The notes under the pieces: model-generated
Databases searched by the model: none
What the model was told of the DNA's origin: nothing
The model's input: the letters and a program-made list of their open reading frames with translations, nothing else
In this document: in pieces, positions 34,424-43,002 of the stretch
Position numbering within the stretch: the stretch's first letter is position 1
How the letters are laid out: each line of letters starts with the position of its first letter
Made by a program: the position numbers and the translations under genes
NCBI GenBank assembly: GCA_002440825.1
Contig: DJVH01000123.1
Coordinates: forward strand, 1-59,231
From: Bacteriovoracaceae bacterium UBA6261
GTDB taxonomy: Bacteria > Bdellovibrionota > Bacteriovoracia > Bacteriovoracales > Bacteriovoracaceae
Reading direction: 5' to 3'
DNA length: 59,231 nt

Positions 34424-35803
34424 TTACAACAATTCGACAGCCGGGAGAGCATCGCCCATTTCACCGGGGCCATCGCCAATATAGTTCATATGACCGTAGC
34501 CAATTTCACCGTCATCATTGTATCCCCAGCATTTCACATCATAATTATCAAGAAGAGCGCACGTATGATGATCACCCGCTGCTAGTTGCAAAGCTGTTCT
34601 TCCTGTCCCTAAATTGACAGCAGGAAGAGCATCTCCCATTTGTCCCGGTAATCCTCCGATGCTGGTTGTGTTTCCTTGCCCTAATTCACCTAAGAAATTG
34701 GCCCCCCAGCATTTGACAGTATCATTATCCAGAATCGCACAAGTGTGTTCAGATCCGGCCACAATTTTTTTCGCCGTTCTTCCAGTACCAAAATCGATGG
34801 CCGGAAGAGCATCGCCCATTTCACCGGGATCATCTCCCAGGTAATTGGTATGTCCCACACCTAAATGTCCGTTGCCGTTGTAGCCCCAACATTTAACCGT
34901 AGAGTCGTTCAAGAGAGCGCAGGTGTGCTCTCGCCCTGCTGTTAGTTCAACCGCTTTTTTCCCAGTTCCCAGATCGACAGCAACGAGGGCATCGCCCATT
35001 TCCCCTGCCTGATCCCCAATATCATTTTTATGGCCAACTCCAAGCTGGCCAGAGGCATTGTATCCCCAGCACTTCACGCTATCGTCATTGAGAATCGCGC
35101 AGACATGATCGCCGCCGGATTTAATTTTCTTCGCAGTTTTGCCTGTTCCCAGATTGACCGTTTGTAAGGCGTCGCCCATTTCACCCGGATTGTCACCAAT
35201 CGTGGTCTTGCTTCCAATTCCCAACTGTCCCGATGAATTTCGTCCCCAGCATTTAACTGTAGAGTCATTCAAGAGAGCACAGGTGGCGTACCAGCCGTGA
35301 GTTAAAAAGGTTGCCGTTTTTCCAGTGCCGAGGTTGACAGCAGGTAAGGCATCGCCCATTTCATTGGGATTATCGCCACGATGATCGAGATCTTCATAGC
35401 CCAAGTTTCCGATCCAGTTTTCCCCCCAGCACTTAGTTGAGGAATCACTCAAAATGGCGCAATTGAAATCACCACCTCCGGAAATAAAAACGGCCTGCAA
35501 ACCTGTGCCGAGATTAATCGTAGGAAGAAAACTTCCCATTTCTCCCGGGTCATCGCCACGAGAAACGTCATCTCCCTGACCGAGAACTCCGCTGGTGTTG
35601 TATCCAAAACATTTCAACGACCCATTATTGAAAAGCACGCACGAATGATAAAATCCATTCGCAAGGAGAGCGGGACGAAGAGGAGTATTGATAGTGGGAG
35701 AAGTCGTCAGGTTAAGCAACACAGCTGTTTTCGGAGAGCATCCAAAAACAGCTATGAAAAAACTGATCATGATGAAAGGAGAAAATCTCGATGCTAAAGC
35801 CAT
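34424..35803 (-). CDS. RCC1-repeat lipoprotein (seven-bladed propeller)
   Basis: This 459-residue lipoprotein has a signal ending FFIAVFGC (lipid cysteine near residue 22). The mature part has seven RCC1-type repeats of about 54 residues, each with a HTCAxLxxxxVKCWG-like strand pair, a G-x-LG-x-G turn and an EMGDALPAVNLGTG loop. The propeller is typical of RCC1/BNR-type modules that bind proteins or ligands. At the DNA level the repeats are recent and very similar. It lies 30 bases downstream of the DUF59/DUF2249 gene on the same strand and may be in that operon. Confidence 0.9.
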   Translation of the reverse strand: MALASRFSPFIMISFFIAVFGCSPKTAVLLNLTTSPTINTPLRPALLANGFYHSCVLFNNGSLKCFGYNTSGVLGQGDDVSRGDDPGEMGSFLPTINLGTGLQAVFISGGGDFNCAILSDSSTKCWGENWIGNLGYEDLDHRGDNPNEMGDALPAVNLGTGKTATFLTHGWYATCALLNDSTVKCWGRNSSGQLGIGSKTTIGDNPGEMGDALQTVNLGTGKTAKKIKSGGDHVCAILNDDSVKCWGYNASGQLGVGHKNDIGDQAGEMGDALVAVDLGTGKKAVELTAGREHTCALLNDSTVKCWGYNGNGHLGVGHTNYLGDDPGEMGDALPAIDFGTGRTAKKIVAGSEHTCAILDNDTVKCWGANFLGELGQGNTTSIGGLPGQMGDALPAVNLGTGRTALQLAAGDHHTCALLDNYDVKCWGYNDDGEIGYGHMNYIGDGPGEMGDALPAVELL

Positions 35804-35833
35804 GCTTCAGTATCGGTGAAAAAGGCTTTTAGT

Positions 35834-36676
35834 TTATTTTTTAAATATATTTATATGGACGTCCTCTCCAGCTTCCTTCACTTCATAAGCGAAACCGCGC
35901 TCGTCTAATAAAGGGAATAAAAACTGCGGAGTCCGCTCATTAACTTGCACAAGCGTCATATTTGGCGGAAGCTTCGAAACCACTTCCAGAGTCAACTGCA
36001 TCGGCTCAGGCGGTTCCATCTTTCTCACGTCGAGAATCCATTTATCACCATTAATACGCAAGCGCTCGCGAAGCTCCGGATTGTCTTTCTGCAAATGGGC
36101 CGCTTCTTTTTCCGACACAGAAATTTCCGGAACAACAGTCGTTCCATCGCCTTTAAAAAACCAGATGACCCAATTGTCTTTTTCCGCTTTTTCAATCCAA
36201 TGCTGCCAACCTTTGCTTCCGAGCATGCTGAATAGCGGAGCAGGCTTAAAAGAGGAAATAAGTTTTAGTGCACCGTCATTCTGAGTTTCACCAATGGCTT
36301 TCATGATCGCCCCAAATGGTTCTCCTCCGGCACTTAAAATAGGACGGACATCAAGGGTATTTACTTTTGTTGGATTCATATCTCTGACTTTCAACGCCAG
36401 CGGATTAATTTTTTCCGGCGACCATGTAGGCTCCCAGACAATATCAATATCCACTTCTTTTACTTCAGGCAAAGCTTCAAGCACACTTCTCACCTGACCA
36501 GTGAGATATCCTTCCATCGGACAACCTCGAGACGTAAGAGTCATCTGCACTTCGACATTCTCGTGACGAAATCTCACTCCATACACCAGTCCCATATCCA
36601 CAATATTTAAATTAACTTCCGGATCAATGACTTGTTTTAAGTTCAACATTATCTGTTCGTTTGTCAGCGCTGACAT
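35834..36676 (-). CDS. DUF59 (MIP18)-DUF2249-DUF2249 fusion protein
   Basis: This 280-residue protein has three domains. Residues 1-85 are a MIP18/SufT-type domain (QVIDPEVNLNIVDMGLVYGV; LTSRGCPMEGYL). Residues 115-200 fit DUF2249 (LDVRPILSAGGEPFGAIMKAI; GWQHWI). Residues 215-280 are a second DUF2249 (WILDVRKMEPPEPMQLTLEVVSKLPP). DUF59 is tied to Fe-S cluster assembly and DUF2249 to respiratory and nitrosative settings. The start at 36676 has AGGAG. It overlaps the membrane protein gene by 53 bases. The fusion is unusual to my knowledge. Confidence 0.8.
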   Translation of the reverse strand: MSALTNEQIMLNLKQVIDPEVNLNIVDMGLVYGVRFRHENVEVQMTLTSRGCPMEGYLTGQVRSVLEALPEVKEVDIDIVWEPTWSPEKINPLALKVRDMNPTKVNTLDVRPILSAGGEPFGAIMKAIGETQNDGALKLISSFKPAPLFSMLGSKGWQHWIEKAEKDNWVIWFFKGDGTTVVPEISVSEKEAAHLQKDNPELRERLRINGDKWILDVRKMEPPEPMQLTLEVVSKLPPNMTLVQVNERTPQFLFPLLDERGFAYEVKEAGEDVHINIFKK

Positions 36677-37931
36677 GATTTTTCTCCTTTTTTCCAATTA
36701 AAGTTCTAAGTTGTCCAAGTGAAATCAGTGCTGCGATCAAAATCGAAACTGATCCCGCGTATGTTAATAGTGAGAGATGTGTAAACAGACCAATCGACCA
36801 GATGATGGCACCAGCGAGTGAAAATCCCATCGTCATCATTCCCAATTTCCAGTCAATTAAATCCTGCACCTTCGGTACAACACCTTTTCCGATATTGCGG
36901 GCAAAGCGCGCGTACCAGGCCAGAAAAGGAATGACTCTGTGATAAATGCCCAATGTAAAAAGTGTCAGCCATCCGATGATAAGCAAGCCGACAAATGAAA
37001 TAGAGGCTTCCTGAAAGAAAATATAAAACCAGGAAAGCCCAAGCAGAATGGTAGATCCACCTGCAAGCATTAATCCCGGCTCAGCTTCTTTTCTCAAACG
37101 ACCTTTAAAGTAATGCGCGACCTGAATCATCCAAAGAAGTGATCCGGCACCGGCAATGCTCCAGCCGATAGTGAGAAAAGGTTCAGAATAAAAAGCTCCA
37201 AGAATAGCACAAAGAGGAATGAAGGCCCACAGTGCAAGTGCCGCTTTAATCGGCCACTGTCGAGTGACTTTAGAAAGAGCAAACATGGGAATGAGGTGTG
37301 AACCGACTCCCAGAACACATGAGCCGATCCATCCAAAAACCGCCAGAAGAATGTGCGCGAAAAAATATCCTTCAGGTGGAGTAATAAAAATTCCTGCGCG
37401 CATAAGCGCCGCTGTTAAACCAAGTAGCCATGTTCCCCAGAGAGAAACAATTCCAATCAGCAAAAACCATTTTGTGAAACCACTTCTCTCCGACATAAGA
37501 AGAGCTGGTACGATATGAATAGTAAAAAGAATCAGGGCCACGCCGATCAAAGGAGCGCCCGTCATAATAAGAAATGGTTTCTGCAGAATTAATCCCACAG
37601 GAAATAAAACAGCGCCGAGACTCCAGATAGAACGAATCCAGGGCACAAGCTTTTTATTGTAACCCTGAGTTCCGAGTGCAACTCCGGTAAAAACTCTCAG
37701 CGCTCCAAACACAGAAAGAGACAACCATCCCAGAGTGATGAAGTGCAATCCACCAACCACTCTGGGATCAGAAAATTGTCCATCGGCCAGTCGGGCACTA
37801 TTCCACACAAGAGCGAAAAGTCCTGCAAACAGAAACAGCATGGCAGTCACAAAATGAATCATGGCCTCTATGGCCGTTTCACTATCAGGACCAGGTGAAG
37901 AAGTTGTACTTTTTGACTTTTGAACACTCAC
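36624..37931 (-). CDS. Multi-pass membrane protein, heme-copper oxidase subunit I-like/NnrS-like
   Basis: This 435-residue protein starts with GTG preceded by GGAGATGCT. It has about 12 predicted helices. Histidines in helices recall metal or heme ligation: HFITLGW (helix 2), HIVPALL, HILLAVFGWIGSCVLGVGSHLIPMF and YHRVIPFLAWY. Such sequences are found among cbb3/NOR-like and NnrS-like proteins that accompany nitric oxide metabolism. No electron-entry subunit is present. The neighbours are DUF2249 genes and a SufR-like regulator. The role in NO handling is inferred from context. Confidence 0.65.
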   Translation of the reverse strand: MSVQKSKSTTSSPGPDSETAIEAMIHFVTAMLFLFAGLFALVWNSARLADGQFSDPRVVGGLHFITLGWLSLSVFGALRVFTGVALGTQGYNKKLVPWIRSIWSLGAVLFPVGLILQKPFLIMTGAPLIGVALILFTIHIVPALLMSERSGFTKWFLLIGIVSLWGTWLLGLTAALMRAGIFITPPEGYFFAHILLAVFGWIGSCVLGVGSHLIPMFALSKVTRQWPIKAALALWAFIPLCAILGAFYSEPFLTIGWSIAGAGSLLWMIQVAHYFKGRLRKEAEPGLMLAGGSTILLGLSWFYIFFQEASISFVGLLIIGWLTLFTLGIYHRVIPFLAWYARFARNIGKGVVPKVQDLIDWKLGMMTMGFSLAGAIIWSIGLFTHLSLLTYAGSVSILIAALISLGQLRTLIGKKEKNHVSADKRTDNVELKTSH

Positions 37932-37942
37932 AGCATCTCCAA

Positions 37943-38176
37943 TTATTTTGTTTTAGTAAGACGAACTTTCCATGTCACTGGACCTTCTTCCAGATACTCC
38001 CAACCATATTGCTCAGGACGTTCAAAGTTAAATTGATATTGAAGCGGACGAGGATCGTGGTCATTGATCAAAATAAAAGACTGCCCTGGTGCAAGAGCAT
38101 CAAATGTTCTGAAAATAGTCGGGTGTTTTTCACGAGGCACAACTTGAGTAATATCTAGTTCCTGAACAGTAGACAT
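37943..38176 (-). CDS. DUF2249 single-domain protein
   Basis: This 77-residue protein is a stand-alone DUF2249: ELDITQVVPREKHPTIFRTFDALAPGQSFILINDHDPRPLQYQFN, then YLEEGPVTWKVRL. The H-D-P-R-P-L motif is typical. GGAG precedes the ATG. It is the first gene of the operon with the 12-helix protein and the DUF59 fusion. Members of this family occur beside NO and nitrite reductases and hemerythrin-like genes; biochemical function is not settled. Confidence 0.9.
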   Translation of the reverse strand: MSTVQELDITQVVPREKHPTIFRTFDALAPGQSFILINDHDPRPLQYQFNFERPEQYGWEYLEEGPVTWKVRLTKTK

Positions 38177-38194
38177 AAAAATTCTCCATTTTAT

Positions 38195-38263
38195 TTAAAA
38201 CGCAAAATTACGTTTTTAATCAATATAACTCCCGAACCCTCCGGAATCAAGGTTAAAAACGTA
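38195..38263. promoter_or_regulatory. Divergent control region with paired operator-like half-sites
   Basis: TACGTTTTTAA (38209-38219) and TTAAAAACGTA (38253-38263) are exact inverted copies 33 bases apart. The first is also preceded by TTTAAAACG (38194-38202), giving a local palindrome around 38194-38219. They lie between the divergent DUF2249 operon and the SufR-like gene, where a regulator would bind both promoters. Confidence 0.6.
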
Positions 38264-38315
38264 TTTTTAAGTTTTAAAGATGGACGCATCTTCAACCCCA
38301 TGGTATTATTGCGAT

Positions 38316-38981
38316 ATGATTGAAACACTTTTTCAAGGACCCAAAAAAGACCTGCTTTATCTCATCAAAGAACGAGGGATGCTCACTATTGATGAAGCTG
38401 AAAGCGAATTGGATCTGGCCAAGACAACTTTGCGCCAGCACTTGATGTCCTTAGAAGAGCAGGGGCTGATCATCCGCGACTATCACAAAATCGGCCAGGG
38501 GAGACCTGTTGTTTATTTTGAATTATCTAAAGCAGGAATGGATCTTTTTCCCAATCAGGAATCCATTCTTTTACATGAGCTGCTGACTCATCTTGAAGAG
38601 AGCGGAAATAAGAAACTCATCGAAAGTTTTTTCAAAAAATTCTGGGGTAAAAGAAAAAAACAATTTGAAGAAATTCTCGCTTCACTTGTTGCAGCTTCCG
38701 GCAAGAAAGCAGCGACACAGGAAATGCGCTTTAAAGCTGTCGATATTCTTTTGAGCTCTGAAGGATTTATGCCTAAAAGGGGAACTGAAAAAGGCGAAGT
38801 CATCCGCGAATGCAATTGTCCTTTTCCCGGTATGATCGGTGTGACTCAACTTCCCTGTAAAATCGAAGAAGAATTTTTAAGCTCTGTTTTGCAGTTGGAT
38901 TTAAAGCGAACAGGTTACATTCCGAGTGGATCAAATGCATGTATTTATTCACTGGCAAAAACTAAAAAAAAGGAAGAGTAA
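38316..38981 (+). CDS. SufR-like winged-helix regulator with C-terminal cysteines
   Basis: This 221-residue protein has an N-terminal winged helix (KDLLYLIKERGMLTIDEAESELDLAKTTLRQHLMSLEEQGLIIRDYHKIGQGRPVVYFELSKAG) of the DeoR/ArsR type. The C-terminal domain carries ECNCPFPGMIGVTQLPC (a CxC then C after 12) and later NACIYSL, similar to Fe-S-sensing SufR-type repressors. It is divergent from the DUF2249 operon, and cluster damage by NO or oxygen would be a plausible signal. The ATG is uncertain: 38280 is also in frame. Confidence 0.8.
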   Translation: MIETLFQGPKKDLLYLIKERGMLTIDEAESELDLAKTTLRQHLMSLEEQGLIIRDYHKIGQGRPVVYFELSKAGMDLFPNQESILLHELLTHLEESGNKKLIESFFKKFWGKRKKQFEEILASLVAASGKKAATQEMRFKAVDILLSSEGFMPKRGTEKGEVIRECNCPFPGMIGVTQLPCKIEEEFLSSVLQLDLKRTGYIPSGSNACIYSLAKTKKKEE

Positions 38982-38984
38982 TTC

Positions 38985-39749
38985 TTAATGCTTCCAGAGA
39001 TCTGAAACGAATTTTTTAACAGCACCTTGCTCAGTCAGAAGTTCGAATTCTTCATTCCATAAATCCAGACGCAAGACACGGCCTTTTTCATTGGTGTGAG
39101 TAGAAATAATTTCACCGATCTTCGGCAAGCGCGAACGCTTATCTTCATAGAAAGGGTCTTTGTAATCGAGACGACACTTATATTCGTTGCATTTCTTATG
39201 CTGAGAACAGCCGCTATCCATGACGGAATTAATGAACTGACAAAGTTCCTGCCCGCAAGGGCCGATATCTCCAAGATCGCCATGGCCTTCATGCACCTGG
39301 CGCAATTCAATTTTCAATTTCAAAGAATGATTTAATTTCTTTAAAAGCTCGCGGAAATCCACTCGTGTCGGTGCTGTGAAATAGAAAGTGACTTTTTTTC
39401 CCAGCTCGCTGAACTCGATATCTTTCAGAGTCATTTCCAGTTTTAATTCACTGACAAAATCGACAAAAATCGTCTTGGCTTCTCTCTGTTCCTGATAGGC
39501 TTCTTTGTATTCAAGAATGTCCTGATCAGTCGCATAGCGCTCAATATGATAAATCTTCCCCGCTTTCTGCGAGTCGGGAAGATCAAAAGGAAAGGAATTA
39601 ATATATCCGACAGTCATTCCACGCTCAGAAAGAGCGACAACTTTTTCACCGTATTTAAATGGCAATTGACCAAGGAGAAAGGATTGAGGTTTAGTCTGGC
39701 CTGGAAATCGAACTCGAACGACACTTTTTTTATGAGATTCAGTATTCAT
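38985..39749 (-). CDS. PSP1-domain protein (YaaT-like)
   Basis: This 254-residue protein has the PSP1 C-terminal domain: EHQ-type cysteine segment VRVRFPG..GEKVVALSERG at the start, HYFTAPTRVDFRELLK-like core, then GPCGQELCQFINSVMDSGCSQHKKCNEYKCRL with clustered cysteines. The family includes YaaT of Bacillus, which is linked to RNase Y (RicT complex). An open frame reaches back to 39908, but the ATG at 39749 starts the conserved part. It is divergent from the rbgA-like gene. Confidence 0.85.
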   Translation of the reverse strand: MNTESHKKSVVRVRFPGQTKPQSFLLGQLPFKYGEKVVALSERGMTVGYINSFPFDLPDSQKAGKIYHIERYATDQDILEYKEAYQEQREAKTIFVDFVSELKLEMTLKDIEFSELGKKVTFYFTAPTRVDFRELLKKLNHSLKLKIELRQVHEGHGDLGDIGPCGQELCQFINSVMDSGCSQHKKCNEYKCRLDYKDPFYEDKRSRLPKIGEIISTHTNEKGRVLRLDLWNEEFELLTEQGAVKKFVSDLWKH

Positions 39750-39830
39750 AATACTTTTATAGCATAAGAGTGTTTTTAAAAGCGAAATAAAAAGTTGCTT
39801 ACTCAGACTTAAAATTTTATAAACCAGATT

Positions 39831-40739
39831 ATGAAATCTAAAGTAAAAGACAAGCACATCGTTCACGATGATCTCGAGCAATCGCCCATTAACTGGTATC
39901 CAGGGCACATGGCAAAGGCCATTCGGGAAATTGGCGAAAAGCTCAATCTTGTTGATATCGTACTGGAAGTGAGAGACGCACGCGTCCCGACAGTTTCCGG
40001 AAACAAAACGTTAGATGAAACATTGAGACAAAAAAGCCGTCTCATTCTTTTAAATAAAGTCAATCTCGCGGATCCCTCTAAAATTCAGCAGTGGGAAGAA
40101 TGGTTTAAAACATCCGGGCTCAACTACATGTTCATTGATTGCTTCGATAAAGGCACAATGAAAAAAGTCATGAACCTCGCGCGCAAAATCGTCGATCAAA
40201 AGCGAAGACAATCAAATCCTAACCAAAAAGAATTTTCTAAAAAAATAAAGCTTATGGTGCTCGGCCTTCCCAATACCGGCAAATCCACAATCATCAATTC
40301 GCTTTCAGGTCACAATGCTGTGAAAACCGCAGATAAGCCCGGCCACACTCAATCCCAGCAATGGATTATGGTTGAAGGCGGCTTTGACCTGCTGGACACA
40401 CCGGGGGTAATGCCACCTAAGCTTGCTAAAGACGAACATGGTCTCTGGCTGTCTGCTATCAATGCCATTCCGGATGATGTCGTCGGAGAAGAGCTGCCGG
40501 CAAAATTCCTGGTGGGATTCTTCAAAGACGCCAATTCCAAAATCTTTAAAGAGCGTTATAAACTTGAATCTCTCGACCTAAGCGTTGAAGAAATCATTGA
40601 AAAGATCGCCATTCTTCGCGGTTGTCTCCGCCAGGGCGGTCTTCCGGATCATGAGCGCGTATATAAACTGATTCTGCTGGATTTCCGGAAAGGGGATTTA
40701 GGCAAATGTTGTTTTGAACTACCGCCTTCTCTTCTGTAA
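39831..40739 (+). CDS. rbgA: Ribosome biogenesis GTPase, RbgA/YlqF family
   Basis: This 302-residue protein has circularly permuted GTPase motifs: G4 LNKVNLAD before G1 GLPNTGKST, then G2/G3 PGHTQSQQW and DTPGVM. The N-terminus NWYPGHMAKAIREI is the RbgA/YlqF signature. It assists late 50S assembly. The length fits (about 285-300). A 24-base gap and a palindrome separate it from the OsmC-YcaO gene. Confidence 0.92.
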   Translation: MKSKVKDKHIVHDDLEQSPINWYPGHMAKAIREIGEKLNLVDIVLEVRDARVPTVSGNKTLDETLRQKSRLILLNKVNLADPSKIQQWEEWFKTSGLNYMFIDCFDKGTMKKVMNLARKIVDQKRRQSNPNQKEFSKKIKLMVLGLPNTGKSTIINSLSGHNAVKTADKPGHTQSQQWIMVEGGFDLLDTPGVMPPKLAKDEHGLWLSAINAIPDDVVGEELPAKFLVGFFKDANSKIFKERYKLESLDLSVEEIIEKIAILRGCLRQGGLPDHERVYKLILLDFRKGDLGKCCFELPPSLL

Positions 40740-40767
40740 TTCTTACTCACAATTATTCTTTGCCGTA

Positions 40768-40783
40768 CCCGGAGCGCTCCGGG
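40768..40783. promoter_or_regulatory. Perfect 16-bp palindrome before the OsmC-YcaO gene
   Basis: CCCGGAGCGCTCCGGG is self-complementary and lies 21 bases before the ATG at 40805 and 28 bases after the rbgA stop. GTACC and GGTAC occur just outside. There is no T-run. It may be an operator or an mRNA hairpin near the start codon. Confidence 0.6.
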
Positions 40784-40804
40784 AATGGTACTTCTGAAGG
40801 CATT

Positions 40805-42994
40805 ATGCAAATCAATGTACGTTTTTTAGAGAATCTCAAAGTAGAAGCAAAATTTGATGACTTTAGTGTGGTCGCTGACCAACCTATTCGTTACAAAGGG
40901 GATGGAACAGCACCAGGTCCATTCGATTATTTTCTCGCTTCAAGTGCCATGTGTGCGGCTTACTTCGTTAAAGTGTATTGCCTTGCCCGCAATATTCCTA
41001 CCGAAGATATTCGTCTTACTCAAAACAATATTGTTGATCCGGAAAACCGCTACAAGCAAATATTCACCATCGATGTTGAATTGCCGGAAAGTATTTCTGA
41101 ACACGATCGCGAAGGAATTTTAAAATCCATCGATCGCTGTACAGTTAAAAAAGTTATTCAACAAGGCCCTGAATTCCAGATTAAAATTCACGATGTGCTT
41201 GGCACTGATGATTCAGGTTTGATGTACCAGCATGGAACTCACACTGAAAGCAAAACGATGATTTTGGGGAAAGATTGTTCTCTTGAAGAAACGATCGAAA
41301 ACATGACTTCGATTATCAGCGCTCTTGGAATTAAGCTTGAGATCGCTTCATGGAGAAATCCGGTTCCTCACGTCTGGTCTGTTCACGTTCGCGACGCTGA
41401 TTCTCCAATGTGTTTTACCAATGGAAAAGGAGCGACTAAAAATGCGGCCCTGGCTTCCGCGCTAGGCGAATACCTTGAACGCATCAGCAATAACTATCTC
41501 TACAACGATTCTTATCTGGGCGAAGAGATCGCCAACAGTGATTTCGTTCATTATCCGAAAGAAAAATGGTTCAAACCTGGTCCAAAAGATTCTCTGCCAG
41601 AAGGATTGATGGATGATTATCTCCTCGAACTTTACAATCCTGAAGGCGAACTAAAAGCATCTCATCTCATCGATACAAATTCTGGAAATAAAAAACGCGG
41701 TATCTGTGCCGTTCCCTATGTCCGTCAATCAGACAAGGAAACGGTTTATATTCCGGTGAATCTGATCGGAAACCTGTTTGTGTCAAACGGGATGAGTGCC
41801 GGCAATACCATGTATGAAGCACGCGTTCAGTGTCTTTCAGAAATTTTCGAGCGCGCTGTAAAAAATCAGATCATCCTTGAGGAAATCACTCTTCCAGATG
41901 TTCCGGCTGAAGTCCTTGCTCAATTTCCAAAGATCGTCGAAGGCATCAAGAAACTCGAAGCAGAAGGATTTCCGATTGTGGTGAAAGATGCTTCCATGGG
42001 CGGAAAATTTCCCGTCATGTGCGTAACTTTAATGAATCCGAAAAACGGTGGAGTTTTCGCTTCATTCGGCGCTCACCCTAAGTTTGAAGTCGCGCTTGAA
42101 AGAAGTCTCACGGAACTTCTTCAGGGACGAAGCTTTGAAGGTTTCAATGTTCTTTCTCCTCCGACGTTTAACCAGCACGCTATTTGCGAGCACAATAACC
42201 TCATCGATCACTTCATTGATTCAACTGGAGTCATTTCCTGGAAGTTCTTCAGTGAAAAAGCTGATTTTGAATTCTCTCAATGGGATTTCTCAGGAACAAC
42301 GGAAGAAGAATATAATTACCTGATGGATATTTTGAACCAGCTGGAAAAAGAAGTGTACATTGCGGACTTTGAAGAACTCGGAGTCAAGGCTTGCAGAATT
42401 CTTGTGCCGGGGTATTCTGAAATTTATCTTCCGGAAGATTTGATCTGGGACAATCACAATAAAGCTCTGGAGTTCAGAGAAGATATTCTGAATCTGCATT
42501 CGCTCAATGATAAGGCCCTTACAAAGCTCGTAAAAAAACTCGACGAAAGCGAACTCGACAATTACACGAAAATTTCGGAATTGATCGGTATTGCTTTTGA
42601 TGAAAATACTGTCTGGGGACAACTGGATATCGGCGAATTAAAATGCCTCTCTCTTCTTGCTTTAAAGCGTTTTGAAGAGGCTAAAGACTATGTTGAAATG
42701 TTTATGACTTTCAATGACAACTCTAATGCTCGCAGGGCCTTTTATCGCGCTTTAAATGCAGTGATCGACATCACTCTGGATGAAGATCTGGAGCTGAAAG
42801 ATTATATTCCAAATCTTACACGCATGTTTGGAGCGGAAACGTTGAACAACGCAATCGGCACAGTCACTGGCGAAGTTCGTTTCTTTGGCCTCACTCCGAC
42901 AAATTTAAAACTGGAAGGCTTAGATAAACATCTGCGATTGATTGAAAGTTATCAGAAACTGCAGGTTGCAAAGAGAAAACATTCCGTTTTATAA
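40805..42994 (+). CDS. OsmC-YcaO fusion protein
   Basis: This protein of about 729 residues has an OsmC-like domain (residues 1-135: FDYFLASSAMCAAYFVKVYCLARN) and a YcaO domain (about 165-560: GKGATKNAALASALGEYLERISNNY, GNTMYEARVQCLSEIFERAVK, RSLTELLQGRSF). A helical tail follows. YcaO enzymes activate amide bonds with ATP; E. coli YcaO with this domain pair has been connected to methylthiolation of S12 with RimO. An ATG at 40805 follows GAAGG. The radical SAM gene begins 8 bases after its stop, suggesting joint function. Confidence 0.88.
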   Translation: MQINVRFLENLKVEAKFDDFSVVADQPIRYKGDGTAPGPFDYFLASSAMCAAYFVKVYCLARNIPTEDIRLTQNNIVDPENRYKQIFTIDVELPESISEHDREGILKSIDRCTVKKVIQQGPEFQIKIHDVLGTDDSGLMYQHGTHTESKTMILGKDCSLEETIENMTSIISALGIKLEIASWRNPVPHVWSVHVRDADSPMCFTNGKGATKNAALASALGEYLERISNNYLYNDSYLGEEIANSDFVHYPKEKWFKPGPKDSLPEGLMDDYLLELYNPEGELKASHLIDTNSGNKKRGICAVPYVRQSDKETVYIPVNLIGNLFVSNGMSAGNTMYEARVQCLSEIFERAVKNQIILEEITLPDVPAEVLAQFPKIVEGIKKLEAEGFPIVVKDASMGGKFPVMCVTLMNPKNGGVFASFGAHPKFEVALERSLTELLQGRSFEGFNVLSPPTFNQHAICEHNNLIDHFIDSTGVISWKFFSEKADFEFSQWDFSGTTEEEYNYLMDILNQLEKEVYIADFEELGVKACRILVPGYSEIYLPEDLIWDNHNKALEFREDILNLHSLNDKALTKLVKKLDESELDNYTKISELIGIAFDENTVWGQLDIGELKCLSLLALKRFEEAKDYVEMFMTFNDNSNARRAFYRALNAVIDITLDEDLELKDYIPNLTRMFGAETLNNAIGTVTGEVRFFGLTPTNLKLEGLDKHLRLIESYQKLQVAKRKHSVL

Positions 42995-43002
42995 TTTTCT
43001 GA

